DNA of 64,000 bases from Chalara sp. BL73 (taxonomy: Eukaryota > Ascomycota > Leotiomycetes > Helotiales), in NCBI GenBank assembly GCA_918026815.1, contig CAKJVC010000031.1:1-64000 (forward strand), in the 5' to 3' direction. The number at the start of each line of letters is the position of its first letter. The stretch's first letter is position 1. Under the pieces are notes generated by a model that made no database searches, was not told the origin of the DNA, and worked only from the letters and a program-made list of their open reading frames with translations. Of this stretch, positions 36,310-47,490 are shown piece by piece. Both the position numbers and the translations under genes were made by a program.

Positions 36310-36791
36310 CATTCGACCGAGCAATTTACTATCAATATAGCCTTCACGGCTAAATTGATTGCACTCTCCTGATCAAGCGTCCATAAAGAATTATCTGCCG
36401 TGATAAAGGAAGCAATGCGAAAGATTTGCGCTTGCCTCCTAGTGTTTTTTTCCTTTAATCTTCTAATGATCTTAAAAAGGTCATTGTGTGTTCTCAAGGT
36501 AGGTCGTTCCCCAGATTTAACATCATCGCCATAGGACGAAGCCAAGGCTCTATAATAGTCGAAAAATTTTCCAGGGCCTTTCGATTGATCTCCTCGATCG
36601 GGCCATGATTCGTTGTACGAACATTCATCGGTGAACGGCCATAACAAAGGACTTGGGCAGGTCTTTGGAGCTGTGCTTCTGTGATTCTCCAAGACGTAGC
36701 ACCATGGTGGAGAGTAACTGGAAACCAGATTCAAGGGTATGCAGATTACAGGAGCCCAGGAGGTGGAGGATTTCTTAATTCCAAAAGCCAT
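36294..36791 (-). pseudogene. Uncharacterised fungal protein fragment ending inside the LTR-like repeat
   Basis: From an ATG at 36791 (MAFGIKKSSTSWAP) the minus strand reads TLRTHNDLFKIIRRLKEKNT, then RRQAQIFRIASFITADNSLW and DQESAINLAVKAILIVNCSV. It then meets a TAA that lies within the repeat at 36161-36309. The pattern 'LF.II..L..K.TR..AQ.F ... INLAV.....NCS' recalls a lineage-expanded hypothetical family in Helotiales whose members normally continue well past this point. That is from memory only. I interpret the ORF as the N-terminal remainder of such a gene, cut by insertion. The frame is open further upstream, so the start is uncertain. Confidence 0.45.
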
Positions 36792-37832
36792 ATCAAAATA
36801 CAACCTCACCAGACGCAGGTGATGTGGCTCACTGGCTCTCGCGTCCTGGGTGCTGGTTGTAGCCGGGTAGTGTATCCTGTCTTGACTAGGTGGCTGTGCA
36901 AGCCATCTAAATGATAATAATCTCTCAGGCGCTTGCCAACACAACCCCACATCTTCAATCTGTACTCAACCTCTCGAATTCATATCCGACAATGGGTGGA
37001 ATGTTCTCAGGATAGATGATGTCTAGTGTATCGACTTTGGAGGTTGCATATATCTTCCACCGTCCACTTAAACAACTATCACCAGCGCCTGCTGCTACCG
37101 AGGTATCACCACGAGTACTCGGAGTATCTCAGGGGAGCACAGCCTTGTCAGTCGAACAACTCCCGAGCTATCTTGAACGCGCGATCTCAAAAGCAACATT
37201 CTTTACGGAACCTGACTCAGGATATTCTGCGACACTAGCCTTTTTATCTCAATGGACTTTTTTTTATATCTCCAGCAGTTCTACGGATAGCATTGTACTT
37301 CCGGAGCGGAAGCTGCTTCGGAAAAAAATTACAACTTTCAAAGTATTTAATAAGGCAATCGCTCAGTCTACTCAAAATCGATTCAAAGCCTTGTCCGAGC
37401 TGTTCGACAGACGACTTTATGATTTTCTCAAAAAGAGAGCGAAAACTGGGATCAGTGACATCTTAATCAAGTTGAAAATGCTGGGAGGGCGTAAACGACA
37501 GCTTGGCCTTGGATTGTTATTCAGTGTAGGAAAAACGCGGTGAAAAAATTTAAAAGATTTTTAATCAGCGAAACGTTCTGTATAAATACCAACCTCAAAC
37601 AACGGGTGTATCTCTTCCCTTATTCAAAATCTTCGTCCGCGCGCTTTCTCCGGCGCGAAGAGCCGACACAACTCAAACAAATATTTACACCCGGAACTTC
37701 CAGAATACACTGCACTCACCTACTACATGTGGCATGATTATTAAAGCAAACTAACCGGATGGGAATTGTGTCGCCACAGTCGGAAGCTTCATCAAAGTAA
37801 CAGCACTAAACGCGAAATCCATTCTTTATAAA
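36792..37832. other. Unassigned sequence between two pseudogenes
   Basis: A plus-strand frame at 37016-37543 (175 codons) includes STQNRFKALSELFDRRLYDF and could be a decayed N-terminal part of the pseudogene that follows. I do not recognise it and see no intron signals linking them. Confidence 0.35.
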
Positions 37833-38762
37833 ATGACTGCTGGCTATATTGCTTACCAAGAAGTCTCCGAGCAGGCGGAATGCGAATTTGAGGGCTGCAA
37901 TGATAAAAAGGACAGCGGGAGTAATAATAGTTACTGCTCAGGCCCAGACGAATACTTAGATAGCGATAAAAACATTCAGTTGGACATTTTTTTACCGTGG
38001 AACTAATGGCGGAAAAAAGAAGTATCGAAGCGGAACTTTCCAAAGCAAAAAAAGCAAAAAGTTGGTGTTCAAACGCCGTAGTTAAAGATCGGCTATATTT
38101 CACTAACTTCTTAAGGCAATCAACATAAACACAACCTTGACTGGGCTTTAATTGAGATCGAGGACTTTTCTTCCTACAGGCACAACCTTTTCCTAATTCA
38201 GGATACCGAAAGTAACAACTATAAAAACAGAAAACTGGAAATACAGTTGGAAAAGTTGGAGGTTTGTTGGGGTTTCATGTCCTCGCAAACCGTTGTATTA
38301 ATGAGTAGCATAAGTAGTACCAAGCATGGCACGCTTTCTCCTTTGCCTTCGTTTTTCTTAATGTCACCGTGGAAGGATTTTATTACAACGTACGACTTAA
38401 CGTTATCTGATAGCAAAGGTATGAATGTCAGAACCGCAGTATCTACAGTTCTAACCATGTTACTAGATTTACGACTCGGGAGCAGCGGATCCTGGGTTTT
38501 TAATAATAAAAGTTTCGAAGTCTATGGTCACATTGTAGCATCAAATGCTTTCGGGTAAACTCACATTATACCAATGTCTACTACGTTTGCAGATATGAAA
38601 GCTCATCTTAAGGTACAATCCGTTGTCTACCTACTGCCGAAGACGTGCACAATTGGCTTCAACGACACTCTAGAGATCCGAACATTTCTGGGCCGTCCAC
38701 AATTCGCAATCGACAGACTCCATCTTGAAGGGAGGCGAGTTTGTTCAAGTCAAACCGCTTAG
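37833..38762 (+). pseudogene. Fungal hypothetical protein with GDSG-like domain, broken by four in-frame stops
   Basis: One reading frame runs from an ATG at 37833 to 38762 with four internal stops (38004, 38079, 38112, 38556). Across the stops it stays coherent: SDKNIQLDIFLPWN-stop-W, KQKKQKVGVQTP-stop-LKIGY, DWALIEIEDFSSY, LRLGSSGSWVFNNKSFEVYG and HIVASNAFG-stop-THIIP. The end reads MSTTFADMKAHLKVQSV. The LGSSGSWV...EVYGHIVASNAFG block resembles the GDSG-containing, trypsin-fold-like C-terminal domain seen in large hypothetical proteins of filamentous ascomycetes. No frameshift is needed, so the decay is by point mutation, consistent with RIP and drift. Confidence 0.6.
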
Positions 38763-40230
38763 ATACACCGAACAAAGAGAACCTCACGCCAATCCTTCCA
38801 ACAGAGTCTACAGGTGACAAACATGATGTGTATGGACCATGCCAAGAACACGGAACAAGGACATGAGCACCTAGAGATGTAAACGAATTTGGGTGCTCTT
38901 GCCTTCAGGATATTTCACAACACATCAATCCGCGGAGCAGTACAGCGGCTGATACAAGTGCACCCACAACGCTCGAAGAGCTCGCAAACTTGGCTGGACT
39001 TTCAACATGCCAAAAACGCAAACTATCCCATACCCGCATTCGCATGATAAGACTCTTAGCTTCTGCAATTGTCTCTGCACGTCTGGCACAATGTGGGGAC
39101 ATCGCACAGCTGATTTTAGTAAATAATTGTAAATCGGAATACAAGAAGAATTTTGCTCCTCTTTATAATACTATCTTCGATCTACATGACTCCCGCCATG
39201 CAAATCAAGAATAACTTCTGTTAGATCCCGGCTTAGAAAGTAAGCTAACCGGATCCTGCTACTGCTTCTTTCTCGGAAGCGATATCCCGGAGGTCCCAGG
39301 AATACGTCCGCCGCTTTCTAACCCAGATCCGGACGGATCCGGAGTATCTGGCTAGTCGTATCTCTAATCTTACTACCGCTGAGCTCGAAGGTTTGACAGT
39401 ATACTATAAGAAATTAGGAGCGATCGAATCTGTTTTGCCATTTCGCTCTCATTTGGCTGCTAGTGGAAACCCTCGAGTTCTTCCACCAACTGAGCGTTTA
39501 GTTTCACTAGAACGACATGATCCTTTGACTATCTTGATTCATATGTGTTTTCATTCCACTGGCCCTAATTCGAAGGATAATCTCAGGAGAGCCGAGATAT
39601 GGGCAAATGTATGTGCTAAGCTGATTACTGACAACAAAGTTAATACGCTAAGTCTTGTAAAATACACACCGAGGTATATAACTCTGGGATTCAACGGCGA
39701 AAAAGACAACAGATGGCGCACATATTGTGTTTCGATCTGCGGCAAACACTTCTTCTACTAGCGACGCCAGGCGCTCTCAATGCTCTGTCCCGAAAATGCC
39801 AGGTGCATCGGATTTTCCCTGGGGAAAGGTTTTCCAACAGCTCGAATCATATGAGATCAACTTTTTGATACTACGTTAGTATTAGTATGAGATATCTCGT
39901 GGAGCGCTAGTATTAGTATGAAACTTTGATCTCATATCATATTGGCAATATTCTAAGTATCTTGCCAAGGCTAGCAAACCGGATCAAAAAGCTACTACAA
40001 AAGTTAAAAATAGGTGGAAATGAAGCTTCCTTTTTTAGAGGGGTTATACTTTTGTCGTATTACTAATTGGGAATAGCTTCATTTAAGGTTAGTATTATAG
40101 TGTACTATAGTATAGTATGATATCATATAATATTGCAAATTTTACCGTGATACGTATGGCTATTTTAAATTTTATATTGCGTAGGGTATAGTATTCAATT
40201 TTAAGGGCCATTATATCGTGATAATACTAG
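38763..40230. other. Intergenic, with an imperfect inverted repeat near 39.9 kb
   Basis: A plus-strand frame at 39393-39761 has no recognised domain. Near 39846-39940 ATATGAGATCAA and its near complement face each other, around two direct copies of TAGTATTAGTATGA (39877-39890 and 39908-39921). From about 40000 to 40220 the sequence is AT-rich. Confidence 0.4.
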
Positions 40231-40815
40231 TTCCCTCACCGACCGCGACATCAGACCAAGACACTTTTCCGCGATCTCCAATTCATTGCCGCGTTTGTAG
40301 CCGCCCCCATCTTATACAAAATAGAGGGAGGCAAAGCTTTTTGGGATATAGGACTCGTGGATCTATCTTTAGAACAAGATTTCTGTCGCATAATGATAGA
40401 AGCCCCCAACGAAATTATTGATTACCACGCGGAAACACGGAAAGTTGTATCATTATCTAGTGTTATACAAATGACAGCCACGGGGCAGATTAAATAGACG
40501 CATGAAGATGCAGCCAAAATACTTGTAATCGCTGCGAAAGAGGGCGATAGCGTCGCACAAATAGAACTGGCTATCTTCTACCTCACACACCCGGAGTTGA
40601 TAGAGAGAGTTATAGCGCCACGCAGCAAACCAGGAGAGGTGTTCAAATGCATGTCTCAAGACAAGAAAAAACGAAGCACAGGGAAGGGCAAGAGCGATGA
40701 AATGAATAATATAGAGTGTTTGGCCTATCACTGGATGGAACTTTCCGCGCAGAGTGGAGATGCCTTGGCGACGACATATCTGAGGCAAAGGGAAGAGCTG
40801 GAAGGCATTCCTTGA
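40231..40815 (+). pseudogene. Sel1/TPR-like fungal protein, 3' part with one in-frame stop
   Basis: A single frame reads TLFRDLQFIAAFVAAPILYK, GGKAFWDIGLVDLSLEQDFC and RKVVSLSSVIQM. It meets a TAG at 40495-40497, then continues without shift: EDAAKILVIAAKEGDSVAQI, ELAIFYLTHPELIERV, NNIECLAYHWMELSAQSGDA and a natural end after REELEGIP. The pattern 'A.EGD..AQ.ELAIFYLT.PEL ... CLA.HWM.LSA..GD' is that of a conserved ascomycete TPR/Sel1-repeat protein. The 5' part is replaced by AT-rich sequence before 40231. Confidence 0.6.
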
Positions 40816-42004
40816 GTATTTATTTCGCTAGCCTCTGGAAGAGGTAGAGCATAAAGCACATTCTGTAATATATCAACTCAATTTGGAGCGCTCGCACCTA
40901 AGACTTCATTTTACTAATATATTCGCGTTATAAGATATTTTAACATAAGAATTGCAAATCTGTAAATGGAATATTAACTACTGTCGTCCATATAGCAAAG
41001 CGCAAGTTGGGGAACTTTGCATCACGAACCGCATAGTACTAAGCATAGGTCGGTACGGAACACGCAATAGCACTAGGGAAGCTAACATCTTGATGGTACG
41101 AAGGGATAATTAGTACCAGCAATGTTATGGCACGAACCCTGGGTTAGCAGCAGTACTGAGTTAGTACTAAAGCATAGAAAGTACGTTAATAAGATATTAT
41201 GTAAACCGGGGGAGGGTCCAGAAGCTACGAAAGTCCTATATAAGTATGTAGTCACTCTCTAGGTAGGAGCTTTGTGCTCAACTCGAATAGTATTTTCTTT
41301 ACTGGTTTACTAGTTACTGGGGTATATAACAACTGCTACATGATACACTTATTTCTATTTAGGTATCCAGCCGACTATTGAAATCTTCTATCTAGGATTG
41401 ACTTGACCGTAATACTATGTTAAGTCACTTGTAAATAGTTAGTAGACACGTTGCTACAAAGTAATGGGTGCAGAAAAAAACCTTACAAGTTACTCGATTT
41501 GCTTTGCTTTATTGACTACCTGTAATAACATTGGCCTTGTTCTACTATAACCCCACTTTGACTGCAAGATTACTCATGCTGGGGATGGGCGTGTATTCTT
41601 GGTCACCTGGTCATAGGCGTGTATTCCTGGTCGCATAATTGTATGCAGCACCAAAAAGGTTATGTGGCATTACACTTCCAACAAACTTAAAACAGAGTTC
41701 ATCCGGCTTGGGTGACCATGGCTACCCCGCGCTAGGCCATTTCAGCTCCGAATACGCATGCCAAGCTCTCTAAGTTGCGGTCAACGGGCTCCGGTCAACG
41801 GGCTCTAGTCAGCAACGGACACGATAAACAGGGACATGGATAAGGACATGCGCATAACCCCACAACGTGAGATCAATCTCACCTCATACTCTTGTAGGGC
41901 TGAGGTTGATTAAGAGGTGCCATCGGTCTCAAAGTCCCTCTTCCCAGCTCCCAAACACCACCTGCATTTGCCCGATATCGAAAGTCTGTTCCTCACTTTT
42001 TAGG
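40816..42004. repeat. LTR-like remains and intergenic sequence
   Basis: From about 41121 (TGTTATGG) a stretch carries TATATAAG near 41239, GAGCTTTGTGCTCAA at 41268-41282 and a GGGAGGGTCCAG motif. It parallels the region at 47165-47400, which has TGTTATG, TATAAG and GAGCTTCGTGCTCAA in the same order. The two look like related solo-LTR-type sequences. I could not fix the ends. No gene was seen. Confidence 0.45.
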
Positions 42005-43686
42005 ATGATCCGACCACGAGACAGGGAAACGGGCCTGCAGTTGAAATTCATTACCCATATAGGACACCCAGCGAACAATGAAGATGATAAACGGCAAGTG
42101 CGTCAACACGTATCGCAGCGTGTGGCCTTGTCACGGCATAAGGGTAAAGACCGACGCCGGAGAGTGTTGCCTCAGCTCAAAGTGCCACTCGAAGTTCCTG
42201 AAGGTCTTCTTTCCTCTAATCAAATAACCAACCGAGCGACCGTCTCCACCATTCATAGACGGGAAATACAAGTCCCTGAAGATCCTGCCATTGAGAGGTT
42301 CGGAAGCTGTTCAGACCCATTTGTCAGGTATCCGATCGAAATAACCACGGAGGAACGGAGGCTAGTCGATGAGAGTTCGTGATCCATCTCCTAGCTAGCA
42401 AATATCTACCTAGCCTTCGAATAGAGGAGTACGAAGGCTAAAAATGGCTGACCACCCAGTCTTTCATAAAAGTAAAATGGACTTTCAAGCCTTCCGTAAT
42501 GCTTGGTTTCCCATTGCCTTGGCAAGTCCTGCTGCTTTCCACCAGTTCCTTTCGAATTCAACCATTCTTCTGCAACGCCATCCTACATTCGTGCGATTTC
42601 GGCCTCGCCAATCTGCGGTATACCATTCGCGTGCATTGGCGCTCGTTAACCAAAATATGCGCGATGCAGCCGCAGGAGGGGAGGTTAGTGATGGAATCCT
42701 TGCAGCCGTCATAAGCTTAGCCTGCTACTCTGTATGGATGCCGTTGTCAAGCCTCTACATGCATCGCTAATGAGCCTTAGTACCTTTCTGGTGATGAACC
42801 AAGTTACTGGATACATATGAATGGCCTGGAAAAATTCCTACAGCTTAGGGGGGGTTATTGCTCGCTAAATTTGAATAAGCTACTGAGCCTCGCAATCTGC
42901 TGGTGTGTTCCGAAATGTTCTCCCTATATTCCGTAAGGGGTACCTCCTGCTAACATGGATATAAGGGTTGATATTAGCGGATCATTTCGAAAGGACCGTA
43001 AGCCACAATTCCCACTCCCAGTTGCCTTTCTGCCCACGCTTCCACCGTTACCACCCGATACGAAACAGGCCCGTCTGTATGCCCGACTTTCCGTCATATG
43101 GACTAAATCTTTCCCAGAGAGATTTGAGATCCTGGAGATCATAAATGACCTTCTGCGATTCAACCATTTTATCCAACAGGACTGTGCGCCAACCACAGGC
43201 GGACCACCTCGCAAGGTATACCAGGACCACATCCTCTCGGGCCAATATAGCAATCCCCTACAATACCGAATGCTTGCAATACAATCTGGTTTTCCATCGA
43301 CCACGACCACCTTTCCTCCGGGTGCGCTTCTGCAAGAAGCCTGCCGCTTGGCCGGAATCATGTATGTAAGTTCGACCAGAGTCATGTCAGGAATCACGCC
43401 GACCTGGCCGACTCAGTTTCTTGACAAGCTACAAACCTTACTGTCGTCCCACCCTACATTTAATTGGATGGAGTTTGACCTGCTAGAAATATGGGTCAAG
43501 ACCTTTGGATTTATAGAGGCCCCGCCGGGGCCGCAGCGAGATTTCTTCCAGGCTGAGCTAAGCAAAGCTATGAAGCGGCAAGAGATAAATGCAAGATATC
43601 TCCTGCTCAGGAAACTGAAAACATTTTTGTGGGTTGAGGGGCTACATAATGCGAAGCTTTCGATTTTAATGGCTGAGTTGGGTTAG
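42005..43686 (+). pseudogene. Fungal_trans_2 type transcription-factor-like protein, frameshifted
   Basis: The order and spacing match fungal_trans_2 (PF11951) regulators without a zinc cluster. The N-terminal LKFITHIGHPANNEDDKRQV is followed by RQHVSQRVALSRHKGKDRRR. Later blocks are DPFVRYPIEITTEERRLVDE, FVIHLLASKYLPSLRIEEYE in another frame, and then KMDFQAFRNAWFPIALASPA, AAFHQFLSNSTIL, HSRALALVNQNMRDAA, and YWIHMNGLEKFLQLRGGYCS in a further frame. The C-terminal part is open from 42955. Breaks are a two-base surplus near 42376, a shift near 42440, a shift around 42730-42800 and a TAA near 42937. Most of the protein is recognisable but it is not translatable as one piece. The ATG at 42005 is the likely original start. 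Confidence 0.7.
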
Positions 43687-46600
43687 ATTTGCGTTAGATA
43701 ACTTAGACTTTACGTCGCAGGGATATATTTTCAAATCTTTCCCGAAGGGAAAACGCGAGGAGCGGATCGGTCCATATAATCCCTGTAATTTCCTCCCCAT
43801 TCTAGCGCTGTGCATATAGTAGCATATCTTAGCCGTGTTCTACGGTTCTTGGTACCCTAGAAGAAACAATGATCGGGTAAACATGTATCAACCATTTTTT
43901 TTCGGGCTGGTGCGGCACCCCCGCACTAGAACGCATTAAGGCAATGGCACTGCCGCTTGCATAAACGCGCAAGCTGAGCTTATGTTAGCACGCTATTTTC
44001 TTGGCCTGTGTATGTAAGCACTAAAATTGCTATACTTCACCTGAATATTCATTTCTCGCAGGGTTCGTCAATCTGAGCCGTGGGCCTATGAGATTAACTT
44101 GAGGCGGCGCTAGTTTCTTTGAGGTCTTTTCAAGGTAAAGCTCAGGGCATTCCCGTTTCTACGGGCCGGAGTTTGGTGAGTGTCGGCGCACACCAGATAA
44201 AGTACAAAGGTAGTCAGACAAGCCCACATGTTCAAATTGAAAGAGTTGGCTGAGACCTGGCTCCGATATTGGACCCTCTTTCTGCAGGCGTAAAGAAAAT
44301 TGGACCGAGCCCTCGTGGAGAAACCGTTTTTGTTTAATGGGCTACAGAGATTCTGCTAAGCCGTAATCGAAAGCGAAAATGACTCACGTGGTACAGCATA
44401 ATTTCCAACGCCGATATATCTGTTAAAAAAAGGTAGAAAAGCTTTTAAGTATATCTTAGATAGGTTTTGAGAATCAACAAGTTTGTGGTTTCATAAGGGG
44501 AGTTGTAAAATTGATACTGTAGGTTGTTTTGACAAGTCACAGCTTAAGCACTTGAATCGTCCCTCTGGGCGTATTGCCAATCATGATTCAAAGCCATGTC
44601 GATATCAGATTCAAGGAAAAGAAAGCGCGATTTTGAGCTGCGAATATAATACGTTATTGCGAAGTATCAAATACCAACTCCTTAATCAAACACACCGACA
44701 ACTTGAATCTCCTATTCGTCCACTGCCAAATCTCTCCCGACTGACTGCGTTTTAATATACATCGAATATCCACCACACACTAGTGCAGCTGCCCCTGACT
44801 AACCCGTCCATTCTAGATTACTACGGGAGTGTCTAAATCTAATCTACTGCAAATTAGTTAGTAGTCAACTAGATATCCAACGGGGATTTGTATTTTTACT
44901 TACAGTATGCATGCAATAGAACTGGGCATTGCACGTAGTCTCTGTATTATACTGGATGCTCTTAATGTCGTAAAGAACTCTGAATCAGTCAGTTAACAAA
45001 CTTGCATTCTTGAAAAAGATTGAAACTCTCACCACCCAGTATCACGGTAGCAATTAAACGTATTTAACCCATTCGCGCCGCAACCGGCAAACGAACCGAC
45101 GGAGCGACTACTCACATCGCCTTCCATGTACGTGGTGAAAGCCACTCCATCAGGGAATATCCCCACCATCACCTCGCCATCCCAAGCTGGAGAAATAAGA
45201 CCACTGCTTCTGGCGCCTATGCCTGGTGAAAGTCAGCTATGACATATACATAGAAAGCAACGCAATCGAGAGCGAAATGCAAAGTGCGAAAGAGAAATGC
45301 TTGAGTGCGGCTTTACTGGCGATAGCGTCTAGATATTGACCGTTCTACGAGTTATTCGTGTCGGAATAGTACTCCATGCCGGCCCAGCATGAGAGCCCAT
45401 GGCTGCAATAGACGCAGTTGGACAGGTAGACGACTTCGAGGGCCGAACGAACTGCTACGGTAGGTTTATTGTCCTGGAGAATTATAGTTGTAGTGGATAG
45501 GGACTAGAAAGCAACAAGAGGCGCGCCTGCTAGAGAGGTGAAGCTACGACGCATGATGAATTTGGAATAGGAAAATATCTAGAGCACTTTGATGTTGAGA
45601 GAATGATAAGTTGTAGGGAAGATGGGATGATAAAGAAGTGAAATTGTGGAAACGATTTGCACGCCGGTCTTACATTCTTAGACTGATATTCAGGCCATTC
45701 ATCCAAGTATCTTTTACAAGGATTCACCTACCATACCAAGCCCGATTAAGAAATTCGGTAGTTCGCGCCACCCACGATCGAACAAGCGCATCTCCTACCC
45801 TATCCTCGACGTTGAACATACATGGCGTGCTACTCTATCATCTCATAATTAACCCCCAAGTCCCTCAGCTTCTCACCTCAATTAGTCTTAAAAAAAATCC
45901 TTCTTGATTTACTTACCATTGACTAAATCTGACTACATAGTGTGGAGTTCAACCGCCCGGGTTGCACCTTAGGGGCAAGATTTCTCAAAATCCTACTGTA
46001 CAGGCTGTAAGGTGAATATTCCCGCCAAGGTTAAATGGCCAATTGTATGCATTGGCGGTATACTCGATCTTCAGATTGACCATTATTGTCATTTCCCCTG
46101 GTTAAGTTTCGGGGTTTGCTGCTGCTGAGGTGTGCTATGCTGCGTTTTAGGATTTAGCTCCATATGCCTTTTCAAGCAATGAATCCGTTTGGCACGGCGG
46201 TCAGGAGAGTGGCAGTATATGGGGTTAAATAGAATGAATAGGTGGGACGCTGGAAGACTAGATACAGATTCTAACCTAGTACAGTTCGTGCGATGGTGGG
46301 CAGGTACCATTGCGCATACTGAAAGAGATTGATTATGGTCGTTTTATTCGGTTTCAGCAGAGTCTGGAATTTGCGCTTAGGTTGTGCTGAGCAGGGTGGT
46401 GAAAGGTGATGTGTGAAGCACCAGGTGTCTGGTGTCAGGTCTCAAGTATCAAAATGGTCCGGGTTCAATTCTATCCTCGGACTTGAGCCACAGCTGATCT
46501 ATGATGCCAAGAAGCAGAGCTCTCGAGTTGTCTGCTGTTTGACCTGAAATACCACAAGGGCTTTTCAATTCATATTATGGCAGCACGGGCAACGTCTGCC

Positions 46601-47003
46601 GAAGTCAAATTCAGCCAAGCCGTGACCCGTTCTCCTTGCCTCCTCCCACACTTCCTCCATAGTTCCTTCAACTCCGTCGGGCCTGACTGTCATGATATCG
46701 CTCTCTACCAACCTTCTCCATACCCGTAGCACGTCCAGAAGTCTTGGATTGCACCTCCCAAAGCAGCAGTGAAAGAAGCTGTTGTACGAGAAAGGATATC
46801 ATGACCTTCTCAATATCGAATTTCTCACTCTTCAGCGTCACCCGCTTCATCCGCTTCATCCGTAGCTAATAAGGTTTGTTGCGCAATTTTTTTGTAATAA
46901 TTACTCGAGCAGTGCCTCTCTTTTTTATTAACTGTCGTTTATAGTTTCGGTTGTCGATTTTAATAGCTTCTGACAGGTTTGAACCCGTAAGGAGCGCTCG
47001 GCT
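43687..47003. other. Long region without an intact gene
   Basis: No supported gene. On the minus strand around 45500-45070 fragments read ALEVVYLSNCVYCSHGLSCW and GEVMVGIFPDGVAFTTYMEG. They may be relics of a secreted protein that I cannot name. A short perfect hairpin, GTGCGG/CCGCAC, lies near 43909-43925. Other open frames (44483-44755, 45638-45907, 46089-46310) show nothing recognisable. Confidence 0.4.
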
Positions 47004-47024
47004 GCACGTGACATTCTCACGTGC
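47004..47024. repeat. Palindrome with two CACGTG boxes
   Basis: GCACGTGA and TCACGTGC face each other across five bases (CATTC), giving an 8-bp perfect inverted repeat with two E-box hexamers. It could be a binding site or part of a decayed element. Confidence 0.6.
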
Positions 47025-47164
47025 CGGCTCTCGTTGGAGGCTACTTTTTAATACCCCTGAAAGTTAACAAGCCAATTACAGATTAGCATGACCCGCCACA
47101 GCCGGGTTATATATATTTTTTTGTTTTAGTTTTTATTTACGTCGATTTTTTTGTAATATAACAG

Positions 47165-47490
47165 TGTTATGTAACATGGCTAGGAGAAGAGCCCGGGTTA
47201 TCGTTACGTGAAAAAGTCTATAGGAGTCCAGGACCTTTTGAGAGTCCTGGACTCCAGCAGGGGAAACCGACTCCTTCGGATTACAAGGAATATAAGTAGT
47301 CATATTTCTTAGATAAGAGCTTCGTGCTCAATTTACTTTAGTTATCTGAATATAAGTTATTTGGCTAGCCTTGTAACGCCTTCGCTCCTCAGTGAAAAAC
47401 CAATGTTTAGTCTACTTTTATTGTGCCATACCAACCAACGAGCCCCAAGCTAGTTGACCGGCCTATGGCTATCGAGAACAATACTTGTTT
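47165..47490. repeat. LTR-like sequence with a perfect 12-bp hairpin
   Basis: It starts TGTTATGTAACATGG and contains the hairpin GGAGTCCAGGAC / GTCCTGGACTCC at 47223-47255 (loop of 9). TATAAG near 47291 and GAGCTTCGTGCTCAA near 47318-47332 follow. The order parallels the region at 41121-41345. TATA followed by a short inverted GAGC...GCTC is common in fungal LTRs. The ends are not defined. Confidence 0.45.

Noticed and set aside
36681..36914. Plus-strand ORF antisense to the 36294-36791 fragment
   Set aside because: It is a shadow of the minus-strand frame, which has more family-like sequence.
46960..47030. Possible minus-strand tRNA (CGGGTTCAAAC)
   Set aside because: The T stem fails at the third pair and no cloverleaf can be completed.
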